This document shows, piece after piece, positions 1 to 11,819 of a stretch of 64,000 nt of DNA. The translations under genes and the position numbers were made by a program. The notes under the pieces are model-generated. The model was given only the letters and a program-made list of their open reading frames with translations. It was not told the DNA's origin and searched no databases. Numbering within the stretch: the first letter of the stretch is position 1; every line of letters begins with the position of its first letter. Origin of the DNA: Gnetum montanum (lineage: Eukaryota; Streptophyta; Gnetopsida; Gnetales; Gnetaceae); assembly GCA_015680685.1 (NCBI GenBank), contig MNCI01036132.1, positions 829,923 to 893,922 on the forward strand, in the 5' to 3' direction.

Positions 1-600
1 CCTAAAACTACACTACTTGCTACCATTAAATGACTCTTTTTCCAACTTAAGTTTAAATTTTTCTTATACATCTCTTCAAAAAATATTCTAACTAATCTAA
101 CATTTATTCATAAGTTCTTCATACAATGAGAAATCATCCATAAATACCACTATGTATTCCTCTAACATATTGGAAAAGATTGATATCATTTCCCTTTGGA
201 AGGTAGTGGATACATTACAAAGATCAAAAGAAATTCTTCTATAGATGAAGGTACTATATGAGCAAGTGAAAGTTGTATTATGTTAAAATTCTGGTATACT
301 GGCCACTTGGTTGTAACCACTAAACCCATCCAGAAAATAATAATACTCATGCCCTTCTTATCTTTCCAAAATTTGGTCTATATAAAGTAGACTAAAAGGA
401 TCCTTTTTAATATTTTGATTAATTTTCCTATAATCTGCATAGACTTGCCATTTATCTTCATTTTTAGGTACCACTGTGATGGAACTCACCCATTCACTAT
501 CAGCTATTAGATAAGTAATTCCTTCCTTCCAAAGTTTGAAAATTTTATCCTTAATAATTTGCTTCAAGGCTAGATTGATTCATCTAGGAGGAATTCTAAC
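1..600 (-). pseudogene. Ty3/gypsy (Athila-like) reverse transcriptase, partial
   Basis: Read on the minus strand this encodes the RT palm. It opens with an IIKDKIFKLW-type stretch, then a WVSSITVVPK motif and a YADYRKINQ motif (expected D-Y-R-K-L-N). Next come FLDGFSGYNQ and the catalytic box VFMDDFSLY near 140-180. FMDDFS-Y is the form typical of Athila-group gypsy elements (established knowledge). At least one in-frame TAA (after FLDGFSGYNQ) and further stops break the frame, so it is dead. RNase H and integrase would lie left of the window. The protease and Gag of the same element follow at higher coordinates. Confidence 0.85.
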
Positions 601-1530
601 TAGTTCAACATTGTCTTCCAAATAAATATGACTTTGTCATATGTCAAGTAAAATTTCCTAGTGGAGATCCTCATATGTCCATGTAAATGCCTTGGATTTC
701 CTTTTTAAAACTTCAATCAATTTAGTTTCTTGATCACTAGACAATGGAGAGTTTATTATTAATAGTTTATTCTCATCAAGGAAGATACACTTAAGGGTGT
801 TAGGTAGTTTCCAAAGTTCTAAAGAGTTGATAATTGGTGGTTCAATGGTATCCCCAATAATTCCTAATCCCAAGTTCAAAATTTAATCTAAAAGGTCATG
901 TTATTCTATTGTGGAAGAATCTAAGGATCCCTCATCAAATTTATTAAGTGCTAATGTTTTCCTATTCTCAACCATGATATATGTTAGTATTGTAATAAGA
1001 ATCCTGGCTTCTTTAATATCTTAAGTTATTCTATCCTCCTTTACTTTATAAAATATATTAATTGTAAATATGATATTAGCAAAGGTTAAATGAAGTTACC
1101 CTAATCTACAATTAATTATAACATCAACTATTGCCAACCAAGGTCTTCTTAGAATAATGGGGAAACAATCTGGGTCCTTTACCTCTAATATAATAAAATC
1201 CACAAGATATTTTCCTTTTTCTACATCTACTATTAAATTCTCTACTACTTTTATAGGTTTAACAATTGATCCATCACCTAAAGAAATTGACATATTTACT
1301 ATCCTAATATTGGACAAGTTTAGCATCTCAATCATGTTACTATCCTAATTCTTACAAGAATAGTGGAGACTCCTAGATCTTGATATTTTGAAATTTCATA
1401 CCCTTGTATAAGTTGACATAAGTTATTAACCAAGTATACTTGCCTAGGGATCTTTTCCTTTCTTCTTTTGTACATAATTTCCTCAAATATTTAGAATAAA
1501 GTGGTGTATCCTAAAACACCACCTAGAAAA
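601..1530 (-). pseudogene. Gypsy protease and protease-RT linker remnant
   Basis: Minus-strand continuation of the RT remnant at 1-600. At 1096-1335 a retropepsin-like C-terminal half is readable, with VVENLIVDVEKGKYLVDFII and then PIILRRPWLA, the equivalent of the usual PIILGRPFLA flap/helix. At 658-879 is the linker preceding RT, with the acidic ending FTWTYEDL that matches the usual 'AFAWSYEDM' position of plant gypsy polyproteins. At 1340-1530 a degraded YQDLGVSTILV corresponds to the segment before the active site. The D-[ST]-G active site itself is not intact. Stops and frameshifts separate the pieces. Confidence 0.75.
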
Positions 1531-3060
1531 TTCATGTTGCAACTTGTAACCTTCACCATTTAACTTGAGGTAAGACTTTATTGTAAATGTGAGGTTTGGA
1601 GTTCATGAGCTACAATTGTGCATACTTTAACTTTTTGGTATTAAAAAATGCATTATAAAGTGCTACTACCTTACTTTCCAAGTGGAAAAAGAAATGTTAT
1701 GTCTATATATGAGCTTGGAAATGCTAAAAATGCCTTGGGGACTACCAACTTTGGCATTTTCATGGGTTTTTGTGGGGGTATAGCCTCAACTACATTGGAA
1801 CAACCCATCCCAGCATAGATGGTGTTGGGTTTTCATTTTGCCAAAAAAACCTAGCGTAGTCACAACAAAACCTAGTGTAGCTACACACATCTAGCGTTGG
1901 ATTTGTTGGGTTTTCCATTTTTCCAACAATGCCTAGCATAGCCATGACATTTTCTAGTGGGGACAGCATGGCAAGTGTAGTCATCATGGATTTCCAGTAG
2001 CTACAATATGGCCAATGTAGTTACCACTTTTTCAGTGGATTTTAACAAATGCCAACATAGTCCTCCAAGGCCAACATAGTTAAGGTGAAGGCCAATGTAG
2101 TCACAAAAATTTGTTTACTATTTTTAGCATGTGTATAAGTTTTGATGGCCTTGGTGCATCAAAACTTACAAAAAATGGTCAGCTACATTGGAAATCATAG
2201 CTATTACACCTACAACCAACACCAATCTATTAGTAATCATGGTAGAAATTTGCAACATGAAATCAACAACCTAAAACCTATAAAACCCAAACTTAAATAT
2301 CATATTCAAGTTCCAAAAATTTTTGCAACTAAGCAACCTAATAGCCTTTTTCAACCTTAAGCACTTGTCTTTCATTCAACATCTACACTAAGCATCGGAG
2401 TCTCTTGGTGTAGCACCATTGGAACAAGAGTTCACACCATTGTCTACACTGTTTCCATCCGAAGTTGTAGACTTTAATGGAAACCAATAAGAAGCTATAA
2501 GAGATTGGAGTTGGGAAGTACCTAAATCATGGAGTTCAACTATAGAACACAACCTACTAGCTCCAACAGACTTCAAGCTCCATCCAAGCTAGCTTCTTAT
2601 GCATGTAAGCATACTATATGTACTTCTTGAACTTTACACATTCATTCAATAAAATTTTTAGTTCATTTTTAGTGCAAATATTATTCAAAGTTTAATTCTA
2701 TGTTAATTAATTTTCATTCAAATCTATAATTTTATTATCCTATTTGCATTTTGTAAGTTACTGAGTGATCAACATGACTATCCAGGGCACCTTGGATCCT
2801 ATTTGTCAAAGGCCCTTGGGATTCAAGGTTAGGTTGTTGCCACCTAGGATTTTTTTTTTCTAGCAACCAAATTTTCTAGATGCTACATATCCTTTATATC
2901 TTGTTTAAGTGGAATATGTAAATATAATTCCCTAAACATTTTTTTTAATATGTGCCTTAGTGGAAAATTATTCTTGCAACCTTTTAAGAAATAGTGATAA
3001 AATTATTTTCCTATTTAAGAATTCTCCTAAACCTTCCTCCATCATTTATGTACCTCCTTC
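1531..3060. other. Foreign ~1.5 kb segment between gag and protease
   Basis: Gag-type coding ends near 3.1 kb and protease-type coding resumes near 1.53 kb on the minus strand. The intervening ~1.5 kb has no retroviral coding. It contains short degenerate repeats (next entry), an AATAAA-type signal near 2648 and a T-rich tract near 2850. It may be a solo LTR or other insertion, but I could not identify convincing ends or a target duplication. Confidence 0.35.
1690..2130. repeat. Degenerate short repeats of 'tagcgtagtc / ccaatgtagtcac' type
   Basis: The segment repeatedly carries variants of GCCTAGCGTAGTCAC, CCTAGTGTAGCTACAC and GCCAATGTAGTCAC at irregular spacing of tens of bases. The vocabulary resembles the GCTACGCTATG-rich tracts at 14.0-15.3, 23.3-23.6 and 26.0-26.9 kb. 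No protein is encoded. Confidence 0.5.
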
Positions 3061-3189
3061 CTTATCTAATACATGTGTTTTGTGTGGTTGATCCTCCTTG
3101 TGTATCTCTTCAACTCTATCCCTAAGGCTAACCTTCTTAATCGGTTTGGGTTCTATAATCTTCCCACTTCTCATAGTAATAGAATGTAA

Positions 3190-4480
3190 TTGCTCCTTGT
3201 ATCCTCTTTAATTTGTTGGATTTGGTTCAGCTAAGAAGGTATGTCACTGTTAGTTAAGTCCTAGAACCTTCTTCTAGTTTCAACTACAAATTTCCTATTC
3301 TCTTCTATGAAAGCCATTAAACTTTTACTTAAGTAATCCAATTGCTCATTAACTAGATTCCTAAATAATTTATAATTATTTTTAGGAATCAGTGCTAATG
3401 ATTGATAAAATGGCCTTGGCTAAAATGGTAAAAAAGTTTGATTTCTTATTTATTCAGAAGCTCGTATTGATTCTTGAATTTCTTCATTACAATATATAAA
3501 GGTTGGACAAGTTGTGGTGTCATGCTACTTATTTTCACATAAATTACAAACTTTCCCCTAAGTAAAATGAGATTTTTTCTTAATTAATCTAATTAATTCA
3601 ACTTTTCTATTAAATTTCTCAGTTTTATGGATTACATCTTGCGTGACATCTGGTTTTGGCTAACATTTGCTTTAATCTACTAAAGAGTCAATAATTCTTC
3701 AATCATCTTCTGGTGTTATATTTAAAATATTTCCTCCATAGGCAAAGTCTACATTTTACTAACATCCCCTCTATAAATATTTGAATTAATTAATGGGCTA
3801 GAAATCCATGGTTGGGATTTTTAATACATAGATATTTAAACCTATAAAAGGAACTTTTATAATCCTTCTTTTCCTTTTGTGTAAAGCTCATAAGTTGTTT
3901 CTGAAGGGTGTATAGGCTATCATTAGAGAGGAACTGTTGAATAAATACTACATTAAATTCATTCCATGAATCTATTTGAGTTTCTAAGGTTTGAAGTCAA
4001 AAATCAACTTTATCTTTTAAGATATATCTGAAAGCTATCATTTTCATTCTATCCTTTCCTTGAGGTGCTAACATAGCTATCATGGTTTCAAATTGTCTAC
4101 CATGAGTTATAGGGTCCTCATCATTAGTTCTCCTAAAAATGGGTAGTAAATGCAATTAAGTTCTACATTTTTTTCCTAGAAGAAACACTAATGGTTGGTA
4201 TTCTTTGATTTAATAAATTTCCTAAACTCTATCCTTGATGTAATTGACCCAAAGAAATATTAGAGCCTATACTACCAAAAGAAAGGGTAATTGAACTTTG
4301 TGAGATTGGAGTAGGTGTATGATATGAAGGAGATCCAACTATAAAAGAAGAAGAAGTACCCAAGTTGGGATCATGATGGGACTTGGTATAAAGACAAAGG
4401 TAGCTATTGAGGTGATAGGGATTTGAAAATGTAAGATGCTTATTGATTGAGTAGTTTCTCCATAGTGGATACATTACTTA
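3190..4480 (-). pseudogene. Gypsy Gag remnant with zinc knuckle
   Basis: On the minus strand a retrotransposon Gag (capsid) domain is readable between about 4150 and 3700. It includes THGRQFETMIAMLAP, then FRYILKDKVDF, then LETQIDSWNEFNVVFIQQF, the classic 'L-x-D-K-A-x-x-W ... SW-x-E-x-x-x-x-F' pattern. At 3507-3548 lies a CX2CX4HX4C zinc knuckle (C-N-L-C, H, C), with one of the variable positions now TAG. The N-terminal part, rich in S/P/T, is open at 4229-4474. It belongs with the protease and RT at lower coordinates. Multiple stops make it non-functional. Confidence 0.8.
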
Positions 4481-4499
4481 ATATTTAGCTAAAGTTAGT

Positions 4500-7400
4500 A
4501 TTTTGAAAAACCACAATTGTAACTAGATTTTTTGTCTACATTACAATGTTCAAGGTATCAAAAAATGGATTAAATACTACTGAAAATGAAAATTATGTTA
4601 CTGGTTCACCTTGTTTAAAGATTTTAGTTGGGCTTTCTTATTTATTATTATCTAAAGTTTCAAAAGTTAATGAGATGCTGATAGAAGTTTTCCCTTTTAA
4701 TTCATTCTTTTAAAATTAGGTTGTTCTTATTCTAGTTTTTCTTGAAATTGTTCCAAATTAGTTCTAACATATTTATAGTAACTTTTAATATTCCTAGGAG
4801 GTTAAACTCGAGTTGGATTTTTATGTTGCCTACTAGATGTCATTAAAATTAAAAAGCACAACCTTCTTTAACACATTCATGAGTAATTAGTCCTAGAAAC
4901 TTAAAAACTACTTTCATTGCTCCTATAATTACAACTTTAATTGTAGTCTTTCTATAACTCTCTTTGGTTTTAGGAACTAAAGTGACTAACTCTTGTAACT
5001 TTTCTTGAACTTTTTCCTTAACTATAATTTTTCTATTTTTCCTTTTTCATAAAAAAATTAAATGAAATTATTTCTAAAAGTACAAACGAAAGGAATTTGA
5101 AAGAAACAATATGTAGCTTTTATGGGAGATTTAACTATAAATCTAAAAGGAAATCTTGAAAATATAGCAAAGCCTTGATGAAGATTGACATTATCAACTT
5201 CCTGGTAATGATCCTAAATCAAGGAGCTAGCCAAAATTATGTGCTAAGTTTCTTACAAGGTCACCTCATCCATGACTAATCTATGAGTTGTATCCATGAA
5301 GGAATGGTTGAAAGTCAAAGAAATCATCAAGACAACAAATGATTAAATTTAATTCAAATCACATCCCAAGCTTATGACTATCACTCATAAGCTAAACCAT
5401 AAATTTTCATCCTAACTTCTCACTTAAATTCAATAATGAAAATTTAATATTTAATCAATTAAAGAAATTAAGTACAAATCATGAATTGTAAGAATCACAA
5501 GGTAGACATCACTTATTTTGTAATTATACCTTGTTGTTTCATGGTGTAGTAACCTCAATAGCTTGATGGACTCCAATGATCTATAGTTTCTACAAGGCTT
5601 AACTAATCCTCATTTAATAATTCTCTAAAGAAATAAGAAAATGACGTTAAATTAATGTGGGTTTTCCTCGAAAATAAATCCCCCTTAACTTAAGTAAGGT
5701 GCCTCCCTTTATACTAGAAGGGCTTACATCTTAATTTAGGAAAAATTAGCTAGATGGACATATCAATTTATATTTAGGAAATCGATATGGATCGATACTA
5801 TTGTAGGTATAATCTTTACTTATCAATCTAAATCATGGTTACTATGTCTCTTAGTTTTTAAATTTATTAATCTTCATCACATTCGTGGCCCATATTGATG
5901 TCTTCATTTGAGAGTTATGGATGTTCTTGATCACAATGTTATCAATATTTGTTGCAACTACTATATGAATCAATAAGATTTGGGTTAATACAAGTCATGT
6001 TTGGTGAGGTGGATTGATATGTTTACCCTCAATATCTATCAAAGTTCGCTATGACAATTGATATGCATCAATAACTATCACTACCACTATATCCTGTGAT
6101 CCACAAACTTGATAAAGTGATTAGTACATATTGCATACCATTAAGGGATTTGATGTACTTCGATATAGTGAGATAACAAAAAAAATTTAAGCTACTTTTT
6201 ATTAAACTTGAAGATAGGTGAGAATTCATTACCTCTTCCATGAAGGATAACGGCTTCAACCTTGGGATAAATAATTAATACCAAGAATCTTTTCTTCATT
6301 CAAACATTTTGACCTACTTTATATATAACATTTAGACTATCTAAGCATTAGGATTAACCATACTCAAAACTCACAAAAAAAGGTAAAGCAATGAATTAAA
6401 AAGTAAAGTAAATATAACAATGAAGATTTTTGTAAGGCATTAATCATTGTAATGTAATGTGTCTGGATGAGTTTGTGGCATGTAAGTCAAGATCCTATTC
6501 TAGGAAATCCATATCTAGGTTCCCTCAAGGACTATTGGCTCTTGTTGGGATAGCCACACATACATACCTCTTTTATCCTTCTCTTTGAAGTGAAAAGTAA
6601 GTCACTTGATCTATACAAAAGTAACATAAGAGTGTACTATGTCATAACTATGAGCTTGGCTCACTTCTATATTCTCTGTAGCATGATCTTATAGAATCAA
6701 CAAGAATCTATTAAAACAAAGTGAATCAAAGTAAGTAGGTTTGCTATACCCTAGGATTTGATCCAACTATAGGCTCTCCTATGACTACCTTATTACAACT
6801 TCACCCTAGGCTAAGCCCCTACATTGGTATGTGTTAACTAAATATATCATTCAAGGCTCTACCATCCTAGTAAAATAAAAGAATGTAGTGGATAAATCAC
6901 AAATCTCTCTATAACATCTTATCCTTTCTTATTATCAAGAATAAATAGAGCTATCATACTATTGTGCTACACTATAACACTAGTACAATATAGTAGTAAC
7001 ATGCACTATTTTTAGCTATGATGCTTCTAGTAAAAGCTTTTCCTAAAGTGTAATAGCCAAGGTGTATAGGACCTAGATATAGATCCACTACATCAGTTTG
7101 ATGCACGATAACTAGCAATTCCACCTTCCTATTCTTGACTTTCAAAGAATAATATAAAATGAAGTAATTATTTCTAGTAGATTCACTCAGCCTTACAAGC
7201 TTACTTTCCATTGTTGTTACCACTATAGCATGTGTATGATCCAACCCATAAGGGCTATGTAAACATGATGTCATCTCTAGCTTCCTATAACATTTCACCA
7301 AAAATTTCATGTGATTACATCTCATCCTCAACATATGGGAGCACCTAGGAAACGTAATTGACATCTTACCAACTCACCATTATCATTAGTAGCATGAGCA

Positions 7401-8840
7401 ACACTACTAACTTGAATGTTGTAAATAGCACTTAATTGGGTTCTGACAAGACTAACACTTTAGCAACTTAATCACTAGATATGACTCTAACACTTTGTAT
7501 ATCATAACACATAACTATGATGGTTTTGCTTGTTAAAGAACTTAACCAAACATCTCATGACACAAGTTGATGATAGTCATGTATCACCTTTAGCCACAAT
7601 TTTTGCACCATTCCATTAAGAACAGACATACTTTCACCACTATCAACAAGTTTTCATAAGTTTCTATGCATTTTATTATATTAAATCATATGTTTTACTA
7701 CATGTGTAAACTCCCATCAATTCCTTTGAGTTTTAGTCTTGAAAACATACTTCCTAAGTAAAGTGTTTCACATGTTAGCTAGGCCCTTAATCAAGTGAAC
7801 ATTCATCACTTACGGCATGAACTACTAAGATATTCAATCCTATTTTCTCTCCATGCTTTCACACCTAAGCATTAATAGAGATCAATATATCTTTCTTTAT
7901 TATTTGTATTCATTCATATCTCTTAGTATTTTATCCTTCCATACAAAATTCCACTCTTCCTTAACTCAATCAAGTGAAGTCATCAAGAAAGCACCCAATT
8001 TTCCAGCTATTTCACTATTTATGTGTCCAATATGTCTAGTTATTCTGAATAATACTTACCCTCCCCCTCCATCTTATCATGACTACTAGCATAGAGTGAG
8101 CTAGGGCTTCTTCCTCAAGTCCTATCATGATCGAAGCTCAATAAAAGAGCTTTATAAGTGGGACCCTTCTCCATTCATGTAATATGGTTGGATCAAGTGT
8201 GAGTCCATTGTTCAATATTTTTCACTACTTTTCCCCATGGAATTCTAGACCGTGTCTCAATTCCAGAATGATTGATCATCCCCTTAGATAAACTAAGTAT
8301 CATTTTCTTTATTAGCCTTTGCCTAACTAACTATTTGATACTATGTGGGTTCATCAAATAATAAATCAAAACTAGCAAATAATATTGATACACTATAAGG
8401 TATATCCACTCCTACCTCAGAGATCTCTACTCTACTTCTATTTAAAAAATTTCCATGTGTTATGCACCCATTCATCACTTGGCTTGCTATCCTACTGGAG
8501 CCAATCCAATGTCCTTGATACCACAACGCTTAACTTCCATGTGTTAAGCACATTACTAGCACTCATAATAAGCCAAGACTAAACTTAATAGACACATTAC
8601 AAAATAACTATAGATAGGTAACAATATATTAATCTAAATTAGAGTTATGTTTCTAATATGTAAATATGCATAATATGTAGACATTATAGCATATCTACTA
8701 ATTCTTTCTTATTATTACTATAACAATCATAGTAAATCATGTAAGATATAAAATTCCAATTGAAATATAACATATAACATCATCATCTCCACCTTGTTAA
8801 TTATCACATGGATGGATAGTTATTTAGTAACCTATTTACA
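4500..8840. other. No recognisable gene
   Basis: AT-rich sequence without a coding region I can support. The longest open stretch (6972-7364 minus, 130 codons) lacks motif or family resemblance and has unbiased composition. The degraded appearance suggests old transposon sequence. Confidence 0.5.
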
Positions 8841-8849
8841 TACCTCAAA

Positions 8850-8937
8850 GAATGATATCTTATCATATTGAATTCTTAGAGAATGATAGCTTATCATATT
8901 GAATTCTTAGAGAATGATATATTATCATATTGAATCT
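8850..8937. repeat. 31-bp tandem repeat, about 2.8 copies
   Basis: Unit begins GAATGATATCTTATCATATT and ends GAATTCTTAGA. Copies are at 8850-8880 and 8881-8911, with a partial copy from 8912. The copies differ by only one or two bases. Each unit contains an imperfect dyad (GATATCTTATCATATT). This is a minisatellite, not CRISPR: there are no spacers. Confidence 0.85.
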
Positions 8938-9389
8938 TCATGAAGCTCAAAAGCTAAGTCTTTCCTCAGTAAGTTCACTAAGATGCATGAAGGTCCTACC
9001 TTATCCAAATATTTCTAGTTTAACTTTAAGACCTACTTTATTTAAGTTGTTCAAAATTTTACTAGATATTATATTAGTTTTTTAAAGAGCTAACACCACT
9101 AATACCAATGCTTATATCATTTGCATAGCGTAAATATTTGACATTTTCCTCCTTCATTCTTTGCTTTATAGAACTAAGGTAAATATTTATTAAGATGAGA
9201 TATATTTAGCTTCCTTGGTAAATACTTGGGTTGATGCATGTTCATTTTATATCTTTTATATTACTAATTTCAATTGTTAGGAATAGACACAATTAAGCCA
9301 TTATTTCTTCATTCAACTTCATGAAACTCATTCTTTTCTTAAGCTTATTATGATATTAATTATCAAAATGCTTCTCTATAGCCACCAAG

Positions 9390-10225
9390 ATAAGAATAAG
9401 ATGAGGATTGAGAACATATAAGGGAGGTTGAATAAGTTCCTACTTGAAATTGCACCTACCACACAAAAACATCAAATTTTACATGGTTCCCCAACTTGGG
9501 TACGTCCACACTTAGAGGGTAGAATCCATGCACACCTCCAAACTTTTTTTCTCAATAAAATATGGTTTGAAGGAAACCACACCCTATACAAGCTCTAAGC
9601 TCTGCACTGAAGTGTTTCATCATTACAAAACTACTAAACCCTGCATGATCCCAACAAGCTCAAAATATGATTTCAAGGATCCTACAACCTTTACAAAATT
9701 AAACTCTACTCTGGATTGCTTTGACACTACAAAATCACTCAACCCCACAAGGTTCCAACAAGCTCAATGTGGATTCCTTCTCACAAGAAGCACATCAATC
9801 CAGCATGACAACAAAAGAGAGAGAAAGAAGCAAAGAAAGAATGTAACTAAATTTACAAGTCCTTGTAGTTTAAGCTCAATACAACAGAGAACCAAGTAAA
9901 TGATGTTAAAATGAAGAATAAAATATAATAGCATAGAGTAGACAATGATTGACCTTTCATAAATAGTACTTGCACAATTCCAAAGATTTTTCCATCTTCT
10001 TATAGCCTTGGAGTTTCTCAAAACTCATAGAAATTTGTGCAATGGCTACTAAATGGCTAGTGTAGACATCTTCTTCAAAGTTGGGATGTCTACCTAAGAC
10101 TGGTCTCAATCCAGTAGAAACGTCTCATTGGAAAATGGGACGTCTCTAGGGAGATGTCTACTCTAAGATAGAGAAATCTACTATTTTTAGAAGACATCTC
10201 CTTAATGTGACATCCCATTCCTAAA
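9390..10225 (+). repeat. Dispersed repeat, copy A (~800 bp)
   Basis: Starts around AGGTTGAATAAGTTCC and continues through CCCAACTTGGGTACGTCCACACTT. It is clearly homologous, in the same orientation, to 52736-53600 (copy B). It contains internal sub-repeats of about 100-130 bp built on 'caaccttTACAAAAT...CAACAAGCTCAA' and ends in a GACGTCTC/AGATGTCTA-rich segment. It encodes no recognisable protein. The 'ggggttgaataag' start resembles sequence often seen next to plant Ty1/copia LTRs (recollection), so it may be LTR-derived. Class not settled. Confidence 0.7.
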
Positions 10226-11430
10226 TGTCATGGTAAACATCAATTATACATTATATTATACATTATGTGTAAGAAGAAAATATACCAAACATCAAATATT
10301 TGAAAAATTTGACATTATGCATAAAGGAAATAACAAGGAAAATGTAGAAAGAGAAAGAAAAGAATGCTTTATTGATATGGAATGGTATATTTGGATCAGG
10401 CTTTTAGAGTGTTCCTAGGGGTTTTCTTGCTTTAGCATCTATCCCCTTAGAGGAAATCCAACACTGCTATCATGATTAGGCCTATCACTAGATAGAAGGG
10501 ATGACAAGTCCTCTTCATGTCCCACTTCACCTAGCTCCTATGAATTGCCTTAAAGACTCTACCACTCCATGCTAGCACAACCTCCAAGCCTGTGTATAAA
10601 TGCCTTAGGTCAAACCCCCAAAGATCACCTCGAGAGACACGTCCATTATTACAATGCATCCTTAGGTCTCAATTACAACATGCACTTTTGAGTCTTATTA
10701 TAAGTATAATAAAACTTGTTATGAAGAAGCACCATCTTCATTATGCAATAGCACCATTTGGGAATGGGGACATTACACTTAAATTTTGAGCTTAATTTTA
10801 CGAGGCTTTCTCCTATTAATTTACCTTCTTACCATTCCTTGGAGCATCTTTATTTGATTTGTAGCCTTGTTTTTTGTCCATGCTCTCATATTGCCCATGT
10901 GGTTATCACTTTGTCATCTCATTGTAGATCTTGTTTCCTTGAGTTCTTGTATCTCACTATGAAGTTCTTGTCCATGTCTTGAAAACATATTATCCACAAC
11001 AAAAATTCTATGCTCTCCATTTTCCTTAAGGTTTTGACATACCAAAAGGTCAACAATCTTCCCCTTTTTGGTAATGTCCAAAACTTAAGAAAATGGGTGA
11101 GTAGATATAAAATTNTGGCATAGAGTTCACAAGCATCTATCCACATACATATTTTCACCCATAATATACAAATATACTATCCAAAAATTATCCTCCTTTT
11201 TGGACATCATCCAAAAGGATGAACTACCTGAGGACTTAAATCATTGACCTTAATAGCATCATCTGAGTTCTCATCAAAAGTAGTTGTAGAATAAGAAGGT
11301 TTTTAGGTCTCCTTATCATCATCATCACTACTAGTACTAGCATTAAAGACATGTTGCTCATCGTCATCATCCAAAGAAGGTATATGAACTAAAGCCCTCC
11401 TATGACGAAGCTTCACTCAAAATCGAGATC
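10226..11430. other. Decayed sequence, no gene recognised
   Basis: Contains a single undetermined base at 11115 and two related motifs, CCCCTTTTTGG-AATGTCCAAAA near 11056 and CCTTTTTGGACATCATCCAAAA near 11190. The second recurs at about 53775 downstream of dispersed repeat copy B. No open frame with family resemblance. Confidence 0.4.
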
Positions 11431-11439
11431 AAGCTAGTG

Positions 11440-11680
11440 GATCCTACATGGCCTATTACTCAAATGTCCTTGGAGCATCATCTTGATAATAGGAATTGGG
11501 TCCAAGCTGCATGGGATTAGGAAGCTCCCTCTTGACATGGTCTAGTGGTGCATTAGGATCTTCTAAATCAAATGCATTTCTTGAGTCATATGCCCGGGAA
11601 GGTCCAACTATTGTTGAATGTCTCTATGAGGCTAGATAGTCCTCCTCACTATCTGAAATGAAAGTAGTGGTAATATCTTT
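11440..11680 (-). other. Unrecognised coding-like segment
   Basis: One minus-strand frame is open for roughly 70 codons with normal protein-like composition, e.g. FKDITTTFISDSEEDYLAS and later AFDLEDPNAPLDHVKREL. It lies just downstream (in the minus direction) of the second RNase H of the Tat-like element. I cannot assign it to integrase or any named domain. Confidence 0.3.
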
Positions 11681-11819
11681 AAATTGCTACCTATTAAGAG
11701 GAAGAGATACCCTAGCTATATCCATTCTCTAATGAAGTTAAGAGAGATTCCTACCAAGCCACCGAATAGCACGAGCAAAAATCTTAAGTAGCTTCTTCAA
11801 AGAAGATGTTACCTAACTA

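Noticed and set aside
6972-7364. 130-codon minus-strand open frame
   Set aside because: No motif, no coding neighbours, composition like the surrounding non-coding DNA.
8850-8937. CRISPR-like array
   Set aside because: Units are directly adjacent with no spacers, in plant DNA; it is a minisatellite.
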